NCBI GenBank assembly: GCA_006384855.1
Contig: VCJN01002566.1
Location: forward strand, 124,001 to 188,000
From: Tetraselmis striata
Taxonomy: Eukaryota; Chlorophyta; Chlorodendrophyceae; Chlorodendrales; Chlorodendraceae
Direction of reading: 5' to 3'
DNA length: 64,000 nucleotides
The notes beneath the pieces are model-generated. The model was not told the origin of the DNA, did no database searches, and was given only the letters and a program-made list of their open reading frames with translations. Both the position numbers and the translations under genes were made by a program. This document shows positions 47,226-60,970 of this stretch, one piece after another. Each line of letters begins with the position of its first letter. The first letter of the stretch is position 1.

Positions 47226-48600
47226 GGACGCCGGAGCTCCACTGCCCGCCCCCCCTTTCCACCTCCCCCCGCCCGCACTGTCCACCGGCTGCAGGGCAGC
47301 ACACCATGACAGGCTACCCGCAAGCGCCAATGTGGTGCACTGCTCTGCGCGCTGACTAGCTGCTCCTCTACCTTCTTATTCCGGGCGCAGGCGGTCTAGC
47401 TGAGTGCGTACCCTGGTAGGATTCCTTCCGCACTTACGAGCTAGACCCGCTGCCCCCGCGGCCTTCCCAGCCCCCGAGAAGGCGCCGCTGCTGAAATGTC
47501 CGCCTCCTGCTGCAGACTTCGGCCCATGAATGCCATGTGGCGTAGCGAGCAGCACTACGGCGCATGGCAGTAGATTGTTTTTTTAATTTATAGTACAAAC
47601 ACCCACGCAGAGGCATTCGCAGGAGCTGGCCACAGACAGTGCAAATTCGATTGCGACACTATTGCTGATGCATATGCTGTATTTCTCCTGTCTGTCTGTC
47701 CGCTGACTCTATGCCCAACTGTCCATCTGCCGAGCCGCTGGAAATGCGAGGGATAACGCTATATGTTGTCCATTCTCCGTGTATATTATCCATAGCGCGG
47801 AGTATGATTTGCTTCAATCACAGGTCGACGTGTATCTGTCCATTTAATTTGAATGGCAGTCCACTTGTATGTGTGGATTGCAACATCACGATGTTTAGAC
47901 ATAAACATGACGTTCGCTATATGGACTGTAGGGGCTTATTAAGAAGTTGCATTTTATTTCAATCAACATGATATGCTGTGAGGGCCACCACTAGCGTGAT
48001 GACTTAGTGCTGCATATTCATTAATTCGTCAGCCCACAATAATACAAAACGTTTCCAGAATCACAGCAGTAGCAGCAGCTTCACCACGGTTGACAAACTG
48101 CATGGCAGCATGGAGCATTTTCCTCTCTGCTCGAGTAGTCAGCAAGGCACGCGTAAGGTATAACTGCTTGCGCTATAGGGATAAGATACCCTGTCATTGA
48201 TTTGATGAGATCTTGGGCGGTGACTCCATACATATAGCGTATTGCTATGTCGCTTGTACCCGACATATGGTGTTGCTTTTACATATAATCTTATGATTGG
48301 CTAATGCATTGCTGCTGCAAACTGCCGGGAAGATTCTCGAATATGGACCTATGGATCCTTGCTGTACACCTGCAGCAGCAGCTCCCGAAACATGTCTCGG
48401 TTTTTGGCAATCTATGGTTACAAATCAGTTTTTTATGGATAGAACAGCTAATAAAGAGCGCTGTGGCGTTCAAAAACACCAACACGCTATCTATTGGATG
48501 TAGTCCCTCCCAGCCTTGGCAAGCGGCTGGCCCGTTTATTGAACTCGAAGAATGAATGCTGTCTAGCTACCATAGTATACATGAATACATAAACACTGAT
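47226..48600. other. Intergenic stretch after the PAN-CAP gene
   Basis: No coding sequence recognised. The first part is GC-rich and should hold the 3' UTR; from about 47.6 kb the sequence is AT-rich. Confidence 0.4.
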
Positions 48601-48619
48601 GCCACGTGCGGGCCTGGCT

Positions 48620-50360
48620 TCAGAAAGCTGTGGTCAGCCGCAGAGACACCGTGGCCCGGAGTACATCGCGATCCGGCACACTCCGCGGGGAAGACTCAAA
48701 GGCCGGCGCGGTCGTGTCATGCTTCTTGCAGAAGGTGTCCTCCATGCACGCGGCGTGGGTTTCCTGGCACTGCTGTTGGCTCAAAGCCATCTCAAAAGAG
48801 TTCAGGGACTCTTCTGGAAGCAAGGTAGCGCCAGTCAGCTCCACGGCGGAAGCGTGCGCGGAGTCGGTGGCGGCGTCTAGGGTGCGCTCGTGCACGATGT
48901 CCTTTGCACGCGCGCCAGGAACGCCTCAGTCTCGTGCATGGCGGATATCGACGCCTGGAATCCGGGGGTGAGCAGCAGCGCGAGGTCGGCGCCGGCGGCT
49001 TGGGCGGCGGTCGTCTCGGAGCACGCCCGCCGCTCCAGGAGCAGAAGCGCGTCCAGCTCGGGCTGCTTTCGGGGCTGCTGACGGGCCTCGCGGTCGACGG
49101 CGTCTTGGCAGATCTGCTCGTCAAGCTCGAACGCCAGGGTCTCGGCGGCGTCGGCGAAGTGGCGCCAGTCCGGCACCGCGGCGGTGCGCTCTTGCCTCTC
49201 CAGGAGCTGCTCCAGGGGCACAAAGGTGCGAGTGTCAGCCAGCTCACCCTGCGCTGCTTGCTCGCCCCGGCGTGACCTCTGCGGGCCACTTTGCTCGGCC
49301 GGCGAGCAGGCGCGGCATGGAGCCGCAAGATCAGGGAGGCGCTGGACGCGCTGTTTTGTTGTGTCGACAAGTGCGTTGGAGGCTTGCGAGGCGGTGGTCC
49401 TGGTTGTGAGAGGGTGGCAAGGGCGAGCCATGCGGACAAGTCAGCATGTATTTCAGGATCCGCCAGCGGACGAACCGACGCGGCAACACCATCAAGCATC
49501 TCGTCGCCCAGCGCCGGTGTACCAACTCTACACGAGGCACAGGTAGCCCTACCCCATACTGCAATTAGATGCCGCGGTGTACGGGCCACTGTGCCGACTT
49601 TGCAGTCCTGATGGCAACGACTGGCGAGGACAACCAAGACTCGTCGGACTCGACCGACCCGCAGCATACCCGAGTACCCCGTTCGTACGGGAGCCTTACT
49701 ACGCGACTGGCGTACTACTGGAATAATGTACCTCGAGACATCGGGGGAGGACCGGCGGCGGCGACGCGGAATGGCCACGCACTGAAAGCCAGTTGGGGCG
49801 GGGTGGTGCACCTGCATGAGCGGCAAGCTGGGCGCCTCAACGAGGAAGAGGAGCGCAAGGTCTTGGACGTGGTCATTTGACGCCTGGCTAGCCGGGTCGA
49901 CGCAAAGAGCGCGGAGTTGTCGCCGCGGGCCAGCTGTGTCGTGATGTGTGTCGCCATCGATGTTGCGTCCGTTGTAAAAAAGTCCCACGGGCGTTCTTGC
50001 GCGTGATTCTCAGCTGTGAGGCGACTTGCAGCTTGCCGGTAGGAGGTCGCGATAAGCCTGCGGTGAGAGTTTGTAGAGTTGAGGGCTGCGATGTGTGAGA
50101 GGAGTGGTGCGTTATGACGGAGGCGGTTTGTGTGCAGCCTTTTGTAGACCCGGTGCGGGGGCGTGATTGTCGCCCGGCGCTCAAGCGCCATCGAGCCCGC
50201 GCCGATATTTGCCCGCCACAGAATACTATATGCACGGCAACAACGGCGCGTCGTGCAAAGAAAGAACAATGAACTATAGGTACTGGTATGGCCATGTCGT
50301 GTTTGCCCCGGAGGGGCATTCCCGGCAGAGTTATGGCATGTATTATCCTTCTCGCGCAGG
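48620..50360 (-). pseudogene. Degenerate helical coding region, family unknown
   Basis: On the minus strand a helical, Ala/Glu/Arg-rich protein can be followed across frames. The clearest part (49431-48877) contains PDWRHFADAAETLAFELDEQ and SAMHETEAFLARVQ. At 48890 a one-base shift leads to DIVHERTLDAATDSAHASAV and CQETHAACMEDTFCKKH in another frame, ending at 48620. Upstream, 50371-49715 has RPWDFFTTDATSMATHITTQ and again changes frame. The continuity of style across shifts suggests one decayed gene or gag-like ORF rather than chance. I recognise no domain. Confidence 0.3.
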
Positions 50361-51345
50361 TTTTGGGGCATTAGTCGCTACTACCACTGCATCATCAGCA
50401 GCACCGCCCGCCCCACACTCGCGCTACCCGTACCTGTACCAGTACCCGGTACCCGCGTCGTGGCCGGGTAAACCAACCGCGACCAGTAATATTTAAAATC
50501 CATTTGGCGACCATATGTATTCTCGTATTGTACTTCGTTGTACTCGCGCGACATTAATATAAAGAATTATCCGGATGTTGCATGGCGATATATGTGCTGT
50601 CATGATGCGCGAGCACAGCCAGACGACAGGAAATATTTTGAGCATTAGCGACTGTGTCTCTTCCGGTGTGATTTGGCACGAACGTACTGTTCGGAAACTT
50701 AGCTTCGCGCAGTACGGATGCTCGTACCGCGCCGCTCCACCTGACTAAAGCGCTATACACCGGATGCGTAGAGTGACGACATGCGCTCCTCGACTCCGAC
50801 GCGAGGCTTGGGCTTGGTCGGCGTTGCTGCCGGCGTAGATGCTCCCATCCAGTGCATATGTCGCCGTCAAATGCGTTTACTGTCCATTGGGGGGCTCGAC
50901 CTACTTCAGTATCCCCTCCGACCGATACACGAGCAGGTATGCACCGGCGCGAGGGCTAACACGCGCACCGGCCACACCGGTGATGCGAACGGGCGGGGAC
51001 TCGGGGAGTTCGCCGCGACATCCAAAAACAAAACGCGGAGCCGTACGATGCCGCTCGATCCGAACGGGGTGGCTCGGATACTCTATGCGCACAGCTCGCA
51101 TGCACCCCACCAATCCACCATCAGTATCGCGCTGCCCGTGATGCAGCGTCTCATGTCCCGGCATGTCAGCGACCTGGAGGCGGCAGCGCGTTGAGAATAT
51201 CCCGGCGGCCCGGGAGGGCGGGGCGAACATGCCACTCGACCCGCACAAAGCAACTCGTCAACTTCGATACTGGCGCGTCCACCCCTGAGCAGCTGGCCCC
51301 AGTGTATGGCAGCTCAGGGGTAGCCGCAGCAGTCAAGCAGCTCCG

Positions 51346-51527
51346 TAGCCGAGGGTCGAGAGATTCTGGCGGGCATTCCCGGGAGTGCCATTGACTGCGA
51401 GCTCGTCTTCAGTGCTGCGGGCATGCTATCAGGGATGTTGTCGAGTCTTATGTGCCATGGGCGCATCGATAAAATGATCACCATCTTGCAGGGATTTCCC
51501 TTCGATCGTGAGCCCAGCAAGCTCTAG
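51346..51527 (+). pseudogene. hAT transposase C-terminal dimerisation block, remnant
   Basis: The frame ending with TAG at 51525-51527 reads EGREILAGIPGSAIDCELVF followed by SAAGMLSG and a helix with RIDKMITIL. This matches the hAT family C-terminal pattern: a hydrophobic helix, P-x-[ST]-[ASG]-x-x-x-E-x-x-F-S-x-A-G, then a leucine-rich helix. The usual SER is DCE here. The rest of the transposase is not recognisable upstream. Only about 60 residues support the call. Confidence 0.5.
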
Positions 51528-51903
51528 GAGGAGGGAGGAGGCCCTGGAGGGATCCAGAGCAATGGCCACACCTGATGAAGTACAGGTGGTCGCCAGCCAA
51601 GTGCGGGCGGAGGAGGAGGAGGAGGAGGCCCTGAAGCGCCCGCAAGTTGCGGTGAACATCTTCTCTGGCCCCGATGTGTTTGTGGGGTACACCGGTCATA
51701 TCGAAATGCTGGAGAGCAATGGCTACATCGTCGACTGCGCCGGAGACCATGGTCACGACCATTGGAGCAGCAGGCTTCTAAGTTTATACTAGACGTCCAG
51801 CATGGGATGCTGCAGACTGTCAGCATACTGTGTGCAGGAAATATGCGCAGCAGGGAGTGCACATAGTTGCTTTCGCGCTGCTACTCAGCGATTGAATGCG
51901 TGC

Positions 51904-51909
51904 CACACA

Positions 51910-51954
<45 letters not shown>
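51904..51954 (+). repeat. (AC)n microsatellite
   Basis: About 24 AC units with one T interruption. A second, more mixed ACAC/ACAG tract lies at 52100-52172. Confidence 0.9.
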
Positions 51955-51958
<4 letters not shown>

Positions 51959-52172
51959 TCGCCAATGATTTCACTGCATTCTGTGCGGTGCATTGTGCTG
52001 CAAAAGTCGGCATGCCGTGTGCAGTGCATTGCGCAGTAACTATATGCATGGCAGAGATTTGCTGCGGTGCCGCGGCTGAATGAGTAGCAGTGTCACACAG
52101 ACTCGCACAGACACACGGACACAGACACAGACACAGACACACACACACACACATACACACAGTCAGTCAGTC

Positions 52173-55100
52173 ACACACCATTCCCATTGCCATCGCCATC
52201 GCCATTGATTGCTTTGTGTTGTGCTGCAAAGGTCAGCATACTGTCAATATTATATCATTATTGTCGTTAATAATAATATTTTTATTCTTGATCTCCATGA
52301 ATAACCTCAATCTTGGTTCGCTCCTTCCTTAATCAATCCTTCCTATTGCAGTAAGATTATTTGTGCAGCCCCCAATGTTGTGGGCGCGCTGCATTTGTGC
52401 AGTAAATATGTCGTGCCGCAGGGCAGATACACGCGTTAATGCAGCCCTGTTAGTCATCGGTTGATTGTCACACACAAGTAGCACGTGGTAGTAGTGCACA
52501 AGTAGCACGCGGCGTTACCATTGACGGACATTAATTGCTTGGCAACATGTGAGGTGCATTGTGGTGCTGCAAAGTCAGCATATTGTGTACATGCAGTATC
52601 GTGATGTACATAATGTGCATGATGCACAGCAATTGGAATCTATCCATGCTGGCGGGCATCAGAATCCGTGACAAGCGATCACAACCGAGCAGCTCTTGCG
52701 CGCCCAGCGTATGCTGCACTTGCTTTGCTCACCAGTGGCTGCAAGGTTCATCGTCCCCGTCAGAGCGCAACTGCGACCTCAGATCGATGTAGGTTTTACC
52801 TTGCTGCTTGACGCGATGCCGCTATATGACATACTGCTCCGAAACCGCGCTCCGAAACCATCCCGTGCCGCCGACGCAGGAGAGAGCACCTCTCGCATGG
52901 TTTTCACCAGAGGCTAGGCAGCACCGGCCCGTCAACCTTCATCAGGCAGCCGAGGTTGCGCGTGTCCTAGCTCGTGTTTGGGAGGATCGGTGGCTACGCG
53001 CAAACGCACGGTGCCGAAACGCGAGCTGCCGTGGGTGTCTCCTCCAAGCCGCCACCAGGTACTCCGACACCACTTGTTGCAGACCTACCAGGCAGCATGT
53101 CGCTGATTTGCCGCCTGCGTGGTGGACAGCTCCCGCAGCAGCAGCGCGCCCTTCGCGCCGACGCTCACAAAAAACTGTTACTTGCTGCTGTGTATCAACA
53201 CAGCTATGCAGCCAGTCTTCGTTGCTGTCGCTGATGCACAGCTGCTTGGCCCGGTGCGTGCACGGACAGTAAAGTGCACCGGCAAAACAAAGCGGACGTC
53301 GAACAGCACGCTTGACCTATATACTGCACTGCCTACACGCTGCCCACGCCGCGCCTTTACACACGCGGCAGCCGAGCCACTTGTCGCTGGTTGTCCGACA
53401 CGCCGCTGTCCGCCGTCATGCGGCATCGTGCCGCTATGTTGCTGCTCGTGCCTGGTGCGTGGTGTCTGCCAGCATCAGTTTTTTGCCGCGTGAAGGTGTG
53501 CAGCATTTTTACGAATGCGGCCGGCCCTCGGCGTATCAGAAGCGCATTAGATTCCCACCGTGCTTTCCTGTATTATTCAGCGTCGCCGTGGCTTGCGCAG
53601 CTGCCGCAAGACATCGATGTCCCGCCCGCCGCCCGAAGCGGTGGCACCCGGCGTCACGCCGCACATCTGATCCTGCTCAGCTTCTACTCCCCAGCGTGCC
53701 TTTGACACGCCGACAGTGCCCATCAGCTCCCGCAGGCAGCAGCGCCACTCCCCTGCATCCCCCGGCGTAGTCACACAATGCCGAGGCTGTTGCCGTGGCG
53801 CGGCTTGGCTGTCGTCATCATATCTGCTCCCCCGCGACGACGCGTAATGATCCGCCATATTACCTTCTGCTTGACGTCAACGTCTGCTGGCGGCTACATA
53901 CAGCAGGACACAGAAGTCTGCATGTACTAACGGGTTTGATTTCGCTTGCTGGGTCGCTTCTAGTCGACAAAGCCACGTAAAACCTATGACGACGTTGCTC
54001 CAATTGCAGTGCAATTCATCAAAGAGCGTGCGCATGGTGTGCTGTAAGGGTCAATGCAACGGTGCTGTGCGGTGCGCGCGCGGTACCTGCTGTGGGCTGT
54101 GACATTAACATGTAACTTGTAACATGTGAGCATGTAACATGTGCTGGAAAACGGGTTGTGGCCGGTTCATTCAACGCACGGCACGCCGGCATTTGAACAT
54201 TGAGATTTAAAAACTATGTGTTTCTTCTCCGTTGTCGGGATGGTCGTCGGGATACATGTTTTTACCACCTATCCAATGCTGATGGGTGCGTGGTTTGGCG
54301 ACTATGGTCAGCCAGCGGGCCGCATGCGGCATTCGGAAACTGGCCGTTCTGGACCCTGCAAACCAAGATACGCGTGGATTCCCATGTGCAAAGAGTTTTG
54401 TGGCCAGGTGTATCATGGTCGCGGTGGCCTCGTCCAAAAGAAATAGATGTATGATATATGATAGACGATATATGCTGCTGCGCGCGCGCATGTGCTGGTG
54501 CATGATACATACACACACTTATTTATCTATGGTATGATGCGAGCGGGGTGCGCCATGTGTACATAGTATTTACTGCGTACTGCACACATAATATGTATAA
54601 TTTGTATGTATACATGTATATATACATATTAGAAGTTTTATTTACATATTACATATATAGATTAATGTCTATATGTGTATATAAATGTATATGGTGCTTT
54701 GATGCATCATATGTATGTATGATGATTAAATTCAGTTTTGATGCTCGCCCATTGCAATCAAACTGCTCAAACACAAAATAGCACAAAAAACCTGGGCGGG
54801 CGTCCTATAACCTTATACAATGAGCAACTACTATGCCAGAAAGAGTGACTGCGCGCTGCTTCATCAGTATACGTGCAGCATGCATAGATTATGTATGAGC
54901 AAAGGTGGCTCCTCATTGGCTCATTATATCCAGATGACAGCGGCAGCAGCAGCAGCAGCAGCTGTGTCTCACGCCTCGCGCTTTCAATGCCATGCTGGTG
55001 TAGGTAATCCAATCCGCCACCCCTTACTATTTGTTGTCGTTTCATTGTCTGTAATAGTACCCAAGTGCACACGGAGAGGAAAGAACTCACGCGCCTGGCC

Positions 55101-55462
55101 CGAGATTAACAGGCATGAACTGGGGGGTGCCTGAAGGGCATCAAGCAGCCCAGACAATGCATGCGCATATAAATGAATGAGTTTTGAGTCGATAGCCTGC
55201 ATGTAATGGGTTCACGTGCGCGTTGAGACTGACAAGGTTGTCAGGACGTTGCTGGGGAAGAGGGACTCAACGAGGGAAGAGGGACTCGTCCGCCATGAGT
55301 ACGCATTACAGACACACAATGAGGTGTGGTTGAGGTCTTTCCGCCCGGGGAAACGGGCCACTGCCATGGTGGGGAGCTTGTGGGTGGTCAATATCGAGGG
55401 GGCGGGAGTGGGGCTGGAGCTTGTAACTCGATCACAGGGGAATCAAGGCCGGCCACAGGGAT
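52173..55462. other. Gene-poor stretch between the hAT remnant and eRF3
   Basis: Many short open frames on both strands, none recognised and none with convincing splice continuity. The last few hundred bases must contain the eRF3 3' UTR on the minus strand. A TA-rich segment with ATATGTATA words lies at 54580-54730. Confidence 0.35.
55306..55310 (-). promoter_or_regulatory. Candidate TGTAA polyadenylation signal for eRF3
   Basis: On the minus strand TGTAA occurs about 150 bases after the eRF3 stop codon (55463-55465), a suitable distance for a green-algal poly(A) signal. Chance occurrence cannot be excluded. Confidence 0.3.
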
Positions 55463-57080
55463 CTACTCCTTTGCCCTCTTCTCCGGGAGCTTGGTGATCT
55501 GCGCAGGCAGGTAGACATGTCAGCTGGGCGCACTGCTGGGCGGCACTTGGGGTTGCAGCGGTTCGAGCACACAGAGCAACGAGTGGCACCGGCCGGCCAT
55601 CCGCAAGCGTCGCCGCACCTTTCCGATGGCGATGGTTTTGCCCTCATCTCGCAATGTGAAGCGGCCCAGCTGCGGGACCTGCGCGGCGGGGCCAAGCACG
55701 AGGCGGTGGTGCGAGTTAGCGGTCCCTCGTGTGGGAGCAGGGGCGCCGGGGGCAACGCAAGGCATGAGGAGGTCAGTCACCTTGTCGAACGTCTCGACGC
55801 AGATGGGCTTCTCGGTGCGGATGCGCACAAAGGCGATGTTGCCGCTCTTGACAAACTTGGCCTGGGTTGGTGGGAGACACGCGCCGGGCCGGGCCGGGAG
55901 GCGGGGGGGGGGGGGGGGGGGGGGTTCAGCGTCTGTGCAGAGGTGGTTAGGTACAATGGTATGGTTTGGGCGGAGCGCCACCACAATTCCGCATGCATGC
56001 GTGCCGACCTTCTTCTTCTCCTTGGTCTTGGTGTCCAGCACAGCCACGAGCTTCACGATCTCACACTCCTCGATGATACTATGGATGTGAATGATGGCCT
56101 GAAAGGTGGCGGGGAGCGCACAGGGGCGGCATCGTCAGCATGCACCTCAAGCAGCAGGCCGGCAGCTAGATGTTGGGGGTGAGTGAGAAGGGGAGGGGGG
56201 GGGGACGCGCGGGCGGGCGGCGCGCACCTTGTACCCGGCGCTCAGGATGGGCTTGTGCTCCAGTAGCTCCAGGATGGCCAGCTGGGTCTCAAAGACGTGC
56301 GCGACGGGCACCGGCGTTGTCATGCAGCCGAGGACCATGCCGGGCGACACCTCGTCCTCCTCCACGCCTGCGGTGGGTGCACAGCCGCGCCACGCACGGA
56401 GACGGTCAGATTCTTGGTTCACTTTGGTAAACATGGACAAACCTTTGCGCAGGAGCGTGTCTAGATCATCTCGATTTCATCCATAGGATGCGACGACTTG
56501 CGAGCAATGTGTACAGGCAACTGGGTCGGCGGCAGGTCCAACAGATAACGAGTTACTTTTGCAGCCTCAGGCCGGAAAGTCCGCGTGGGTCTCGCGGTAT
56601 ATTCCGGTATGCTTATGTGATTTATGTATATGTTATGAAAACAACACGACCTAGAAAACCCAAAGTGCGGTTATTCAAATTGGTGGCATCATGATGCTCC
56701 GTAATCATAGATTGAGAGCATGGCGCCCCGGCGGCCCTGCATGCCAAGCACGCGCACCCGAGATGCGCATCCGCAGATTCTCTCCCGGACGGGCAGCCGC
56801 GGTCTCGTTGTCGTCGCGGTAGATGTTGACCACCTTCACGGCGTTCTTGTTCGGCATCAGCAGCAGCTTGTCGCCGGTGCGGACGACACCCGACTCGCTC
56901 TTGCCCATGACCATGGTGCCCATGTCGCGGAACCTGTCCATGACGGACATGCGGAACGGAGCGTGCGGGTCGCGGTTCTGCGGCTCGATCTCGTCCAGGA
57001 TCTGCGGGACACCAGTGTGAGGCGTGTGTCAGGGCGCCCTTACCTGGGTCAAACATGCCAGATAGCTAAACGGGAGGGCG

Positions 57081-57113
<33 letters not shown>

Positions 57114-57334
57114 TTCTCCGCATTGCATCAGTTTCATCGTGGGGGTGTACACGCCCAGGCAAAAACCCTAGGAGCAAGGAAAAGAGAGCGGGAGAGGAAA
57201 GGATAGAAGAGGGCGCAGGGGGGGAGGTTGGCAGATGGAGTTAAGACGCCATAAGAGGTGCAAGGATGCCGACAAGTAACAAAGTGTCCCATCCAATGTG
57301 TTGGTGGAGGCTCAAAAACGCGCACGCACGCATG

Positions 57335-57380
<46 letters not shown>

Positions 57381-60300
57381 CATACATGCACACAAGCAAT
57401 CCAGTGCGCGCATTACCAACCCCGCTGTAACACATGAAATGTTACGGTGCCCGCCATGAAACGGTGACACACTCATTGGGCGATGGAAAGCTGGTTGGAT
57501 CGGCGACCGCAGGTACGCACAGAGCTGCTTGTCCATGCCACAGGGTGCCCACACACACAAGCACAGAAATCCATGGTACATCCATGCATAGCGGACTTGC
57601 ATCATGTACCGGCCCCACGGAGCATGGCGGCAGTGGCCTTGGGCTTGGTGTACCTCAAACAGCGATGGCCCCTTGTACCAGGAGCAGACCTTGGGGTCCA
57701 CGCGGTCCCTGGTAAATCCAGCCGGCACAGCAGCTCAGACGATAAGCAGGCCGGTGTTGGGCGTTTGCGGGGGGGGAGCTTGAAGGGGAGCGCACTTGAT
57801 GTTGGTTCCCCGGAGCCCAGAGATGGGGATGAACTGCACATCCTTCTTCTGGTACCCGCACTGCTTCAGGAAGGGCGTCAGCCGCTTCTCCAGGTCGTCG
57901 TACCGCTCCTGGGACCAGAGGCCTGCGGGAGGGCAACACACCGGACCAGGTCAGGTAACAACCGCGCACGACGCTGCACTGCTGCCACTCGTGACGCCGG
58001 AGGTCCCTTGCTGCGCGGCCGGTTGGACACACATTGGCATAATTTGAGCACATTTCGACCAAAACGTAAATAACCACTAAATTTGGACACGAATGGACAA
58101 TGTTGGTCAAAATTGTTGTGAACCGACGTTCTAGTGGACTGGGGGGGGGGGGGGGGGGGTGTTGGTGCTCTGGGCAAATGAACATGCCGCTCCGCAGCCG
58201 GCGAGCGCACCATCAGGGCAGATGGAGGGGTCGTCCATCTTGTTGATGGCGACGATGAGCTTTGCCACGCCGAGCGTCTTGGCCAGCTGAGCGTGCTCCC
58301 GGGTCTGCCCACCCCTCTCGAAACCAGTCTCAAACTCGCCCTGTTGTTGTTGGGGGGGGGGGGGGGGGGGGGATGTCAGCTAACGAGCCAGAGGCACAGG
58401 CTTTAGTGTGCTCGAGAACACTTCCTCCACTGTCTGCCGCAAAGGTGGACCACGTCACAGCCAATAGGGGCCAAATTGGACATTTATGGACATGTTTGGG
58501 AAAGGAAAAGTGATGCACAGCACCACGTTGTTGGCCGGGGGTGTCGCCGCGCTGCCCGGCATGGCCCACCTTGCGTGCGGCAATGATGAGCACGCCAATG
58601 TCCGCCTGCGCCGCGCCGCCGATCATGTTGGGCACGTAGTTCTTGTGCCTGCAGCGACCGGCAATTGAGCGGGAGGCCGGGCGGGGGTTCAGGGTCCCGC
58701 TCAGGCCAATGCCGCTCAGTAGGGGAGCTGATCGGCCGAGTATATTCAAAATTATGAACATATTTGATATGATTACGTAACAGGTCATGACATCCCCCCC
58801 CCCCCCCCCCCACCAACCCCCAACCCCCAAGGGTTGGACAAACAAATCCAGCAGGTTAGCCTTTTCTCTCGCTCATCAGGTGATCATGCGCATCAGGAGG
58901 GGCGATCTATGCTGTTGGGCACTAATGCGCACTGAGCGCCCCAGGTAATCCTTGTACATATTCCTGCAGACGCTGCTGCAGATATATACGAGCTGCTGTC
59001 AGGGGAAAGGGAGGTGGGGGGCGGCGGGAGGCTAGCCGGCAGCCTCACCCCGGCGCATCCAGGATGGTGTACCGCCTCTTTTCGGTCTCGAAGTTCGCGC
59101 GGCCAACCTGGAGGAGGGGGAGCGGGCGCAGGGGTGCGTTCGTCAGGGTGACGCCAGGGGCACGCACCCTAAACCCCGTAATGATGGGGCACGCGGCCCT
59201 GATGTCCCCACTCATCCGCCTTGTGCCACAACCGCCAGGAACACAAAGATCGCAAACGCGCCGTGGACCGCTTGCACCGCGCGCGGCTGTGCGGGGCTCT
59301 GCTGTGGGAAGCGACTGCAAAACCGAACGTGCCACACCCGTGATGCGCCCAGAGGCCGGCGGCTGCTTCACGGTCCACATCCTCCCCCCCCCCTCCCCAA
59401 CCCCCTCGTTCTACGCATGATTAAGGGTAATGCCTCTGTACCCCCCCAATAGGTTTAAGGGTCTAAGGGTTTAAGGGTTTTAGGCAAGCAACTGCTTCAC
59501 GGTCCACATGCCCCACCCCCCCAAACCCCCTACGCATGATCTATTGCCTCCGTACACCCCCCCCCCCCCCCCCCCCCAAACCAAAAAAAACAGGTGTTAG
59601 GGTTTAGGTTTTAAGGGTTTTTGGCAAGCAACTGCTTCACGGTGACAGGGGTGTATCTTGATAAATCACGGCCGTTTCACAGTGTGGGTCTCTCTTTACG
59701 TGTGGGGTTTCAGAGGGGGGGGGGAGGTTCAAAAATGATCCTTGCGCGCAAACCCAAAGTGTGTGTGTGTGGGATATGTCGAGCATTGGGGTCCGGGGCA
59801 ATGCCCTGATGTGCGATGGTCTTGCTGGCGAGCGGCGCGGTATAGAACCCATGCTGCTTCCCTCGCATGCGCGGGCGCTGTCGAGTGGAGGGAGGGGCGC
59901 TGCCACGCACCTCGACCGTCTTGCCCTTGGCGCGCTCCTCCTCATTGGTGTCCATGATGTAGGCCATGTACCAGCTCTCGCGGTTCTTCTCCTTGGCCTC
60001 CCTGCCGGCAGCACGGGCGGGAGGTACAGAGCGAGGGGGGAAGGAAGGGAGGGAGGGAGGGGTGAGAATTCCCCCCTTTCTCCCTACACATATCCCTCTC
60101 CCTGTCCAACTGCGAGCTGCTGCCAGAGGAGGAGCCCCGCGTCACCGGATCCCCGCCCTATGCCACCACATTCCACTCCATTCCATCCCATCCCCGCCCC
60201 GCTCGACACATCCACAGGCACCCCCCACCCCACAAAGCTGCCCCGCGGTCAGCAGGCGACCCACTTTTCATATTTCTGAATGGTGCGGTCGTCCACGCCC

Positions 60301-60937
60301 CCCTGAGAGGCACAGCCAGCAGCCGACGGTCAGCTGGGGGGTATTGGGTGTATTAGGTGGGGGTCAGGCAGGGGGGGTGTAAGGAAGGTGAGGCAGAAAG
60401 GGGACGGGGGGGGGGGGGGGGGGGGGGGGAGCGCCGGGCGCGCACAGTGAGCAGCAGGATCTGGCCTCCGGTGGTGGACTTGCCGGCGTCCACGTGCCCG
60501 ATGAACACAATGTTCATGTGGTCTCTGCGGGCAATGACGCCCGGAGGAGGGGGGCGGGGGGGGGGGGGGGTCAGCGCCTCGGTACCACCGCACAGAGTGA
60601 CGGCGTTTGCGGTCCAGGGTAAGGTGTTGGGGGGCGCCTGCTGCTCGGCACCACATTTCGCACCACCCTGCCCGGTGTCTGACCACCTAGCGAGGACAAT
60701 CCATTCGTTACGCGAAACCTTGCCAGCACGTGACACGTGTGGTACGCTCGTGCACCGGGCACTGAGGCAGTTTCAGCCCCCCCCCCCCCCCCCCCCCTCT
60801 CCCCCCCCCCCCCCCCCCCCCCCCCCACACCCCCACACACACTGTGGCTCAAGCGTGAGCGGTGCTGTGACACCACGACATTGCCACCCAAAATGCCGCC
60901 CGTCATTCAAGGGCCAAACATCCATCCGTGGTGGAAG

Positions 60938-60970
<33 letters not shown>

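Noticed and set aside
53391..53705. Possible secreted protein starting with a hydrophobic segment
   Set aside because: The hydrophobic start is short, no domain is visible, flanking frames are equally open, and no splice continuation was found.
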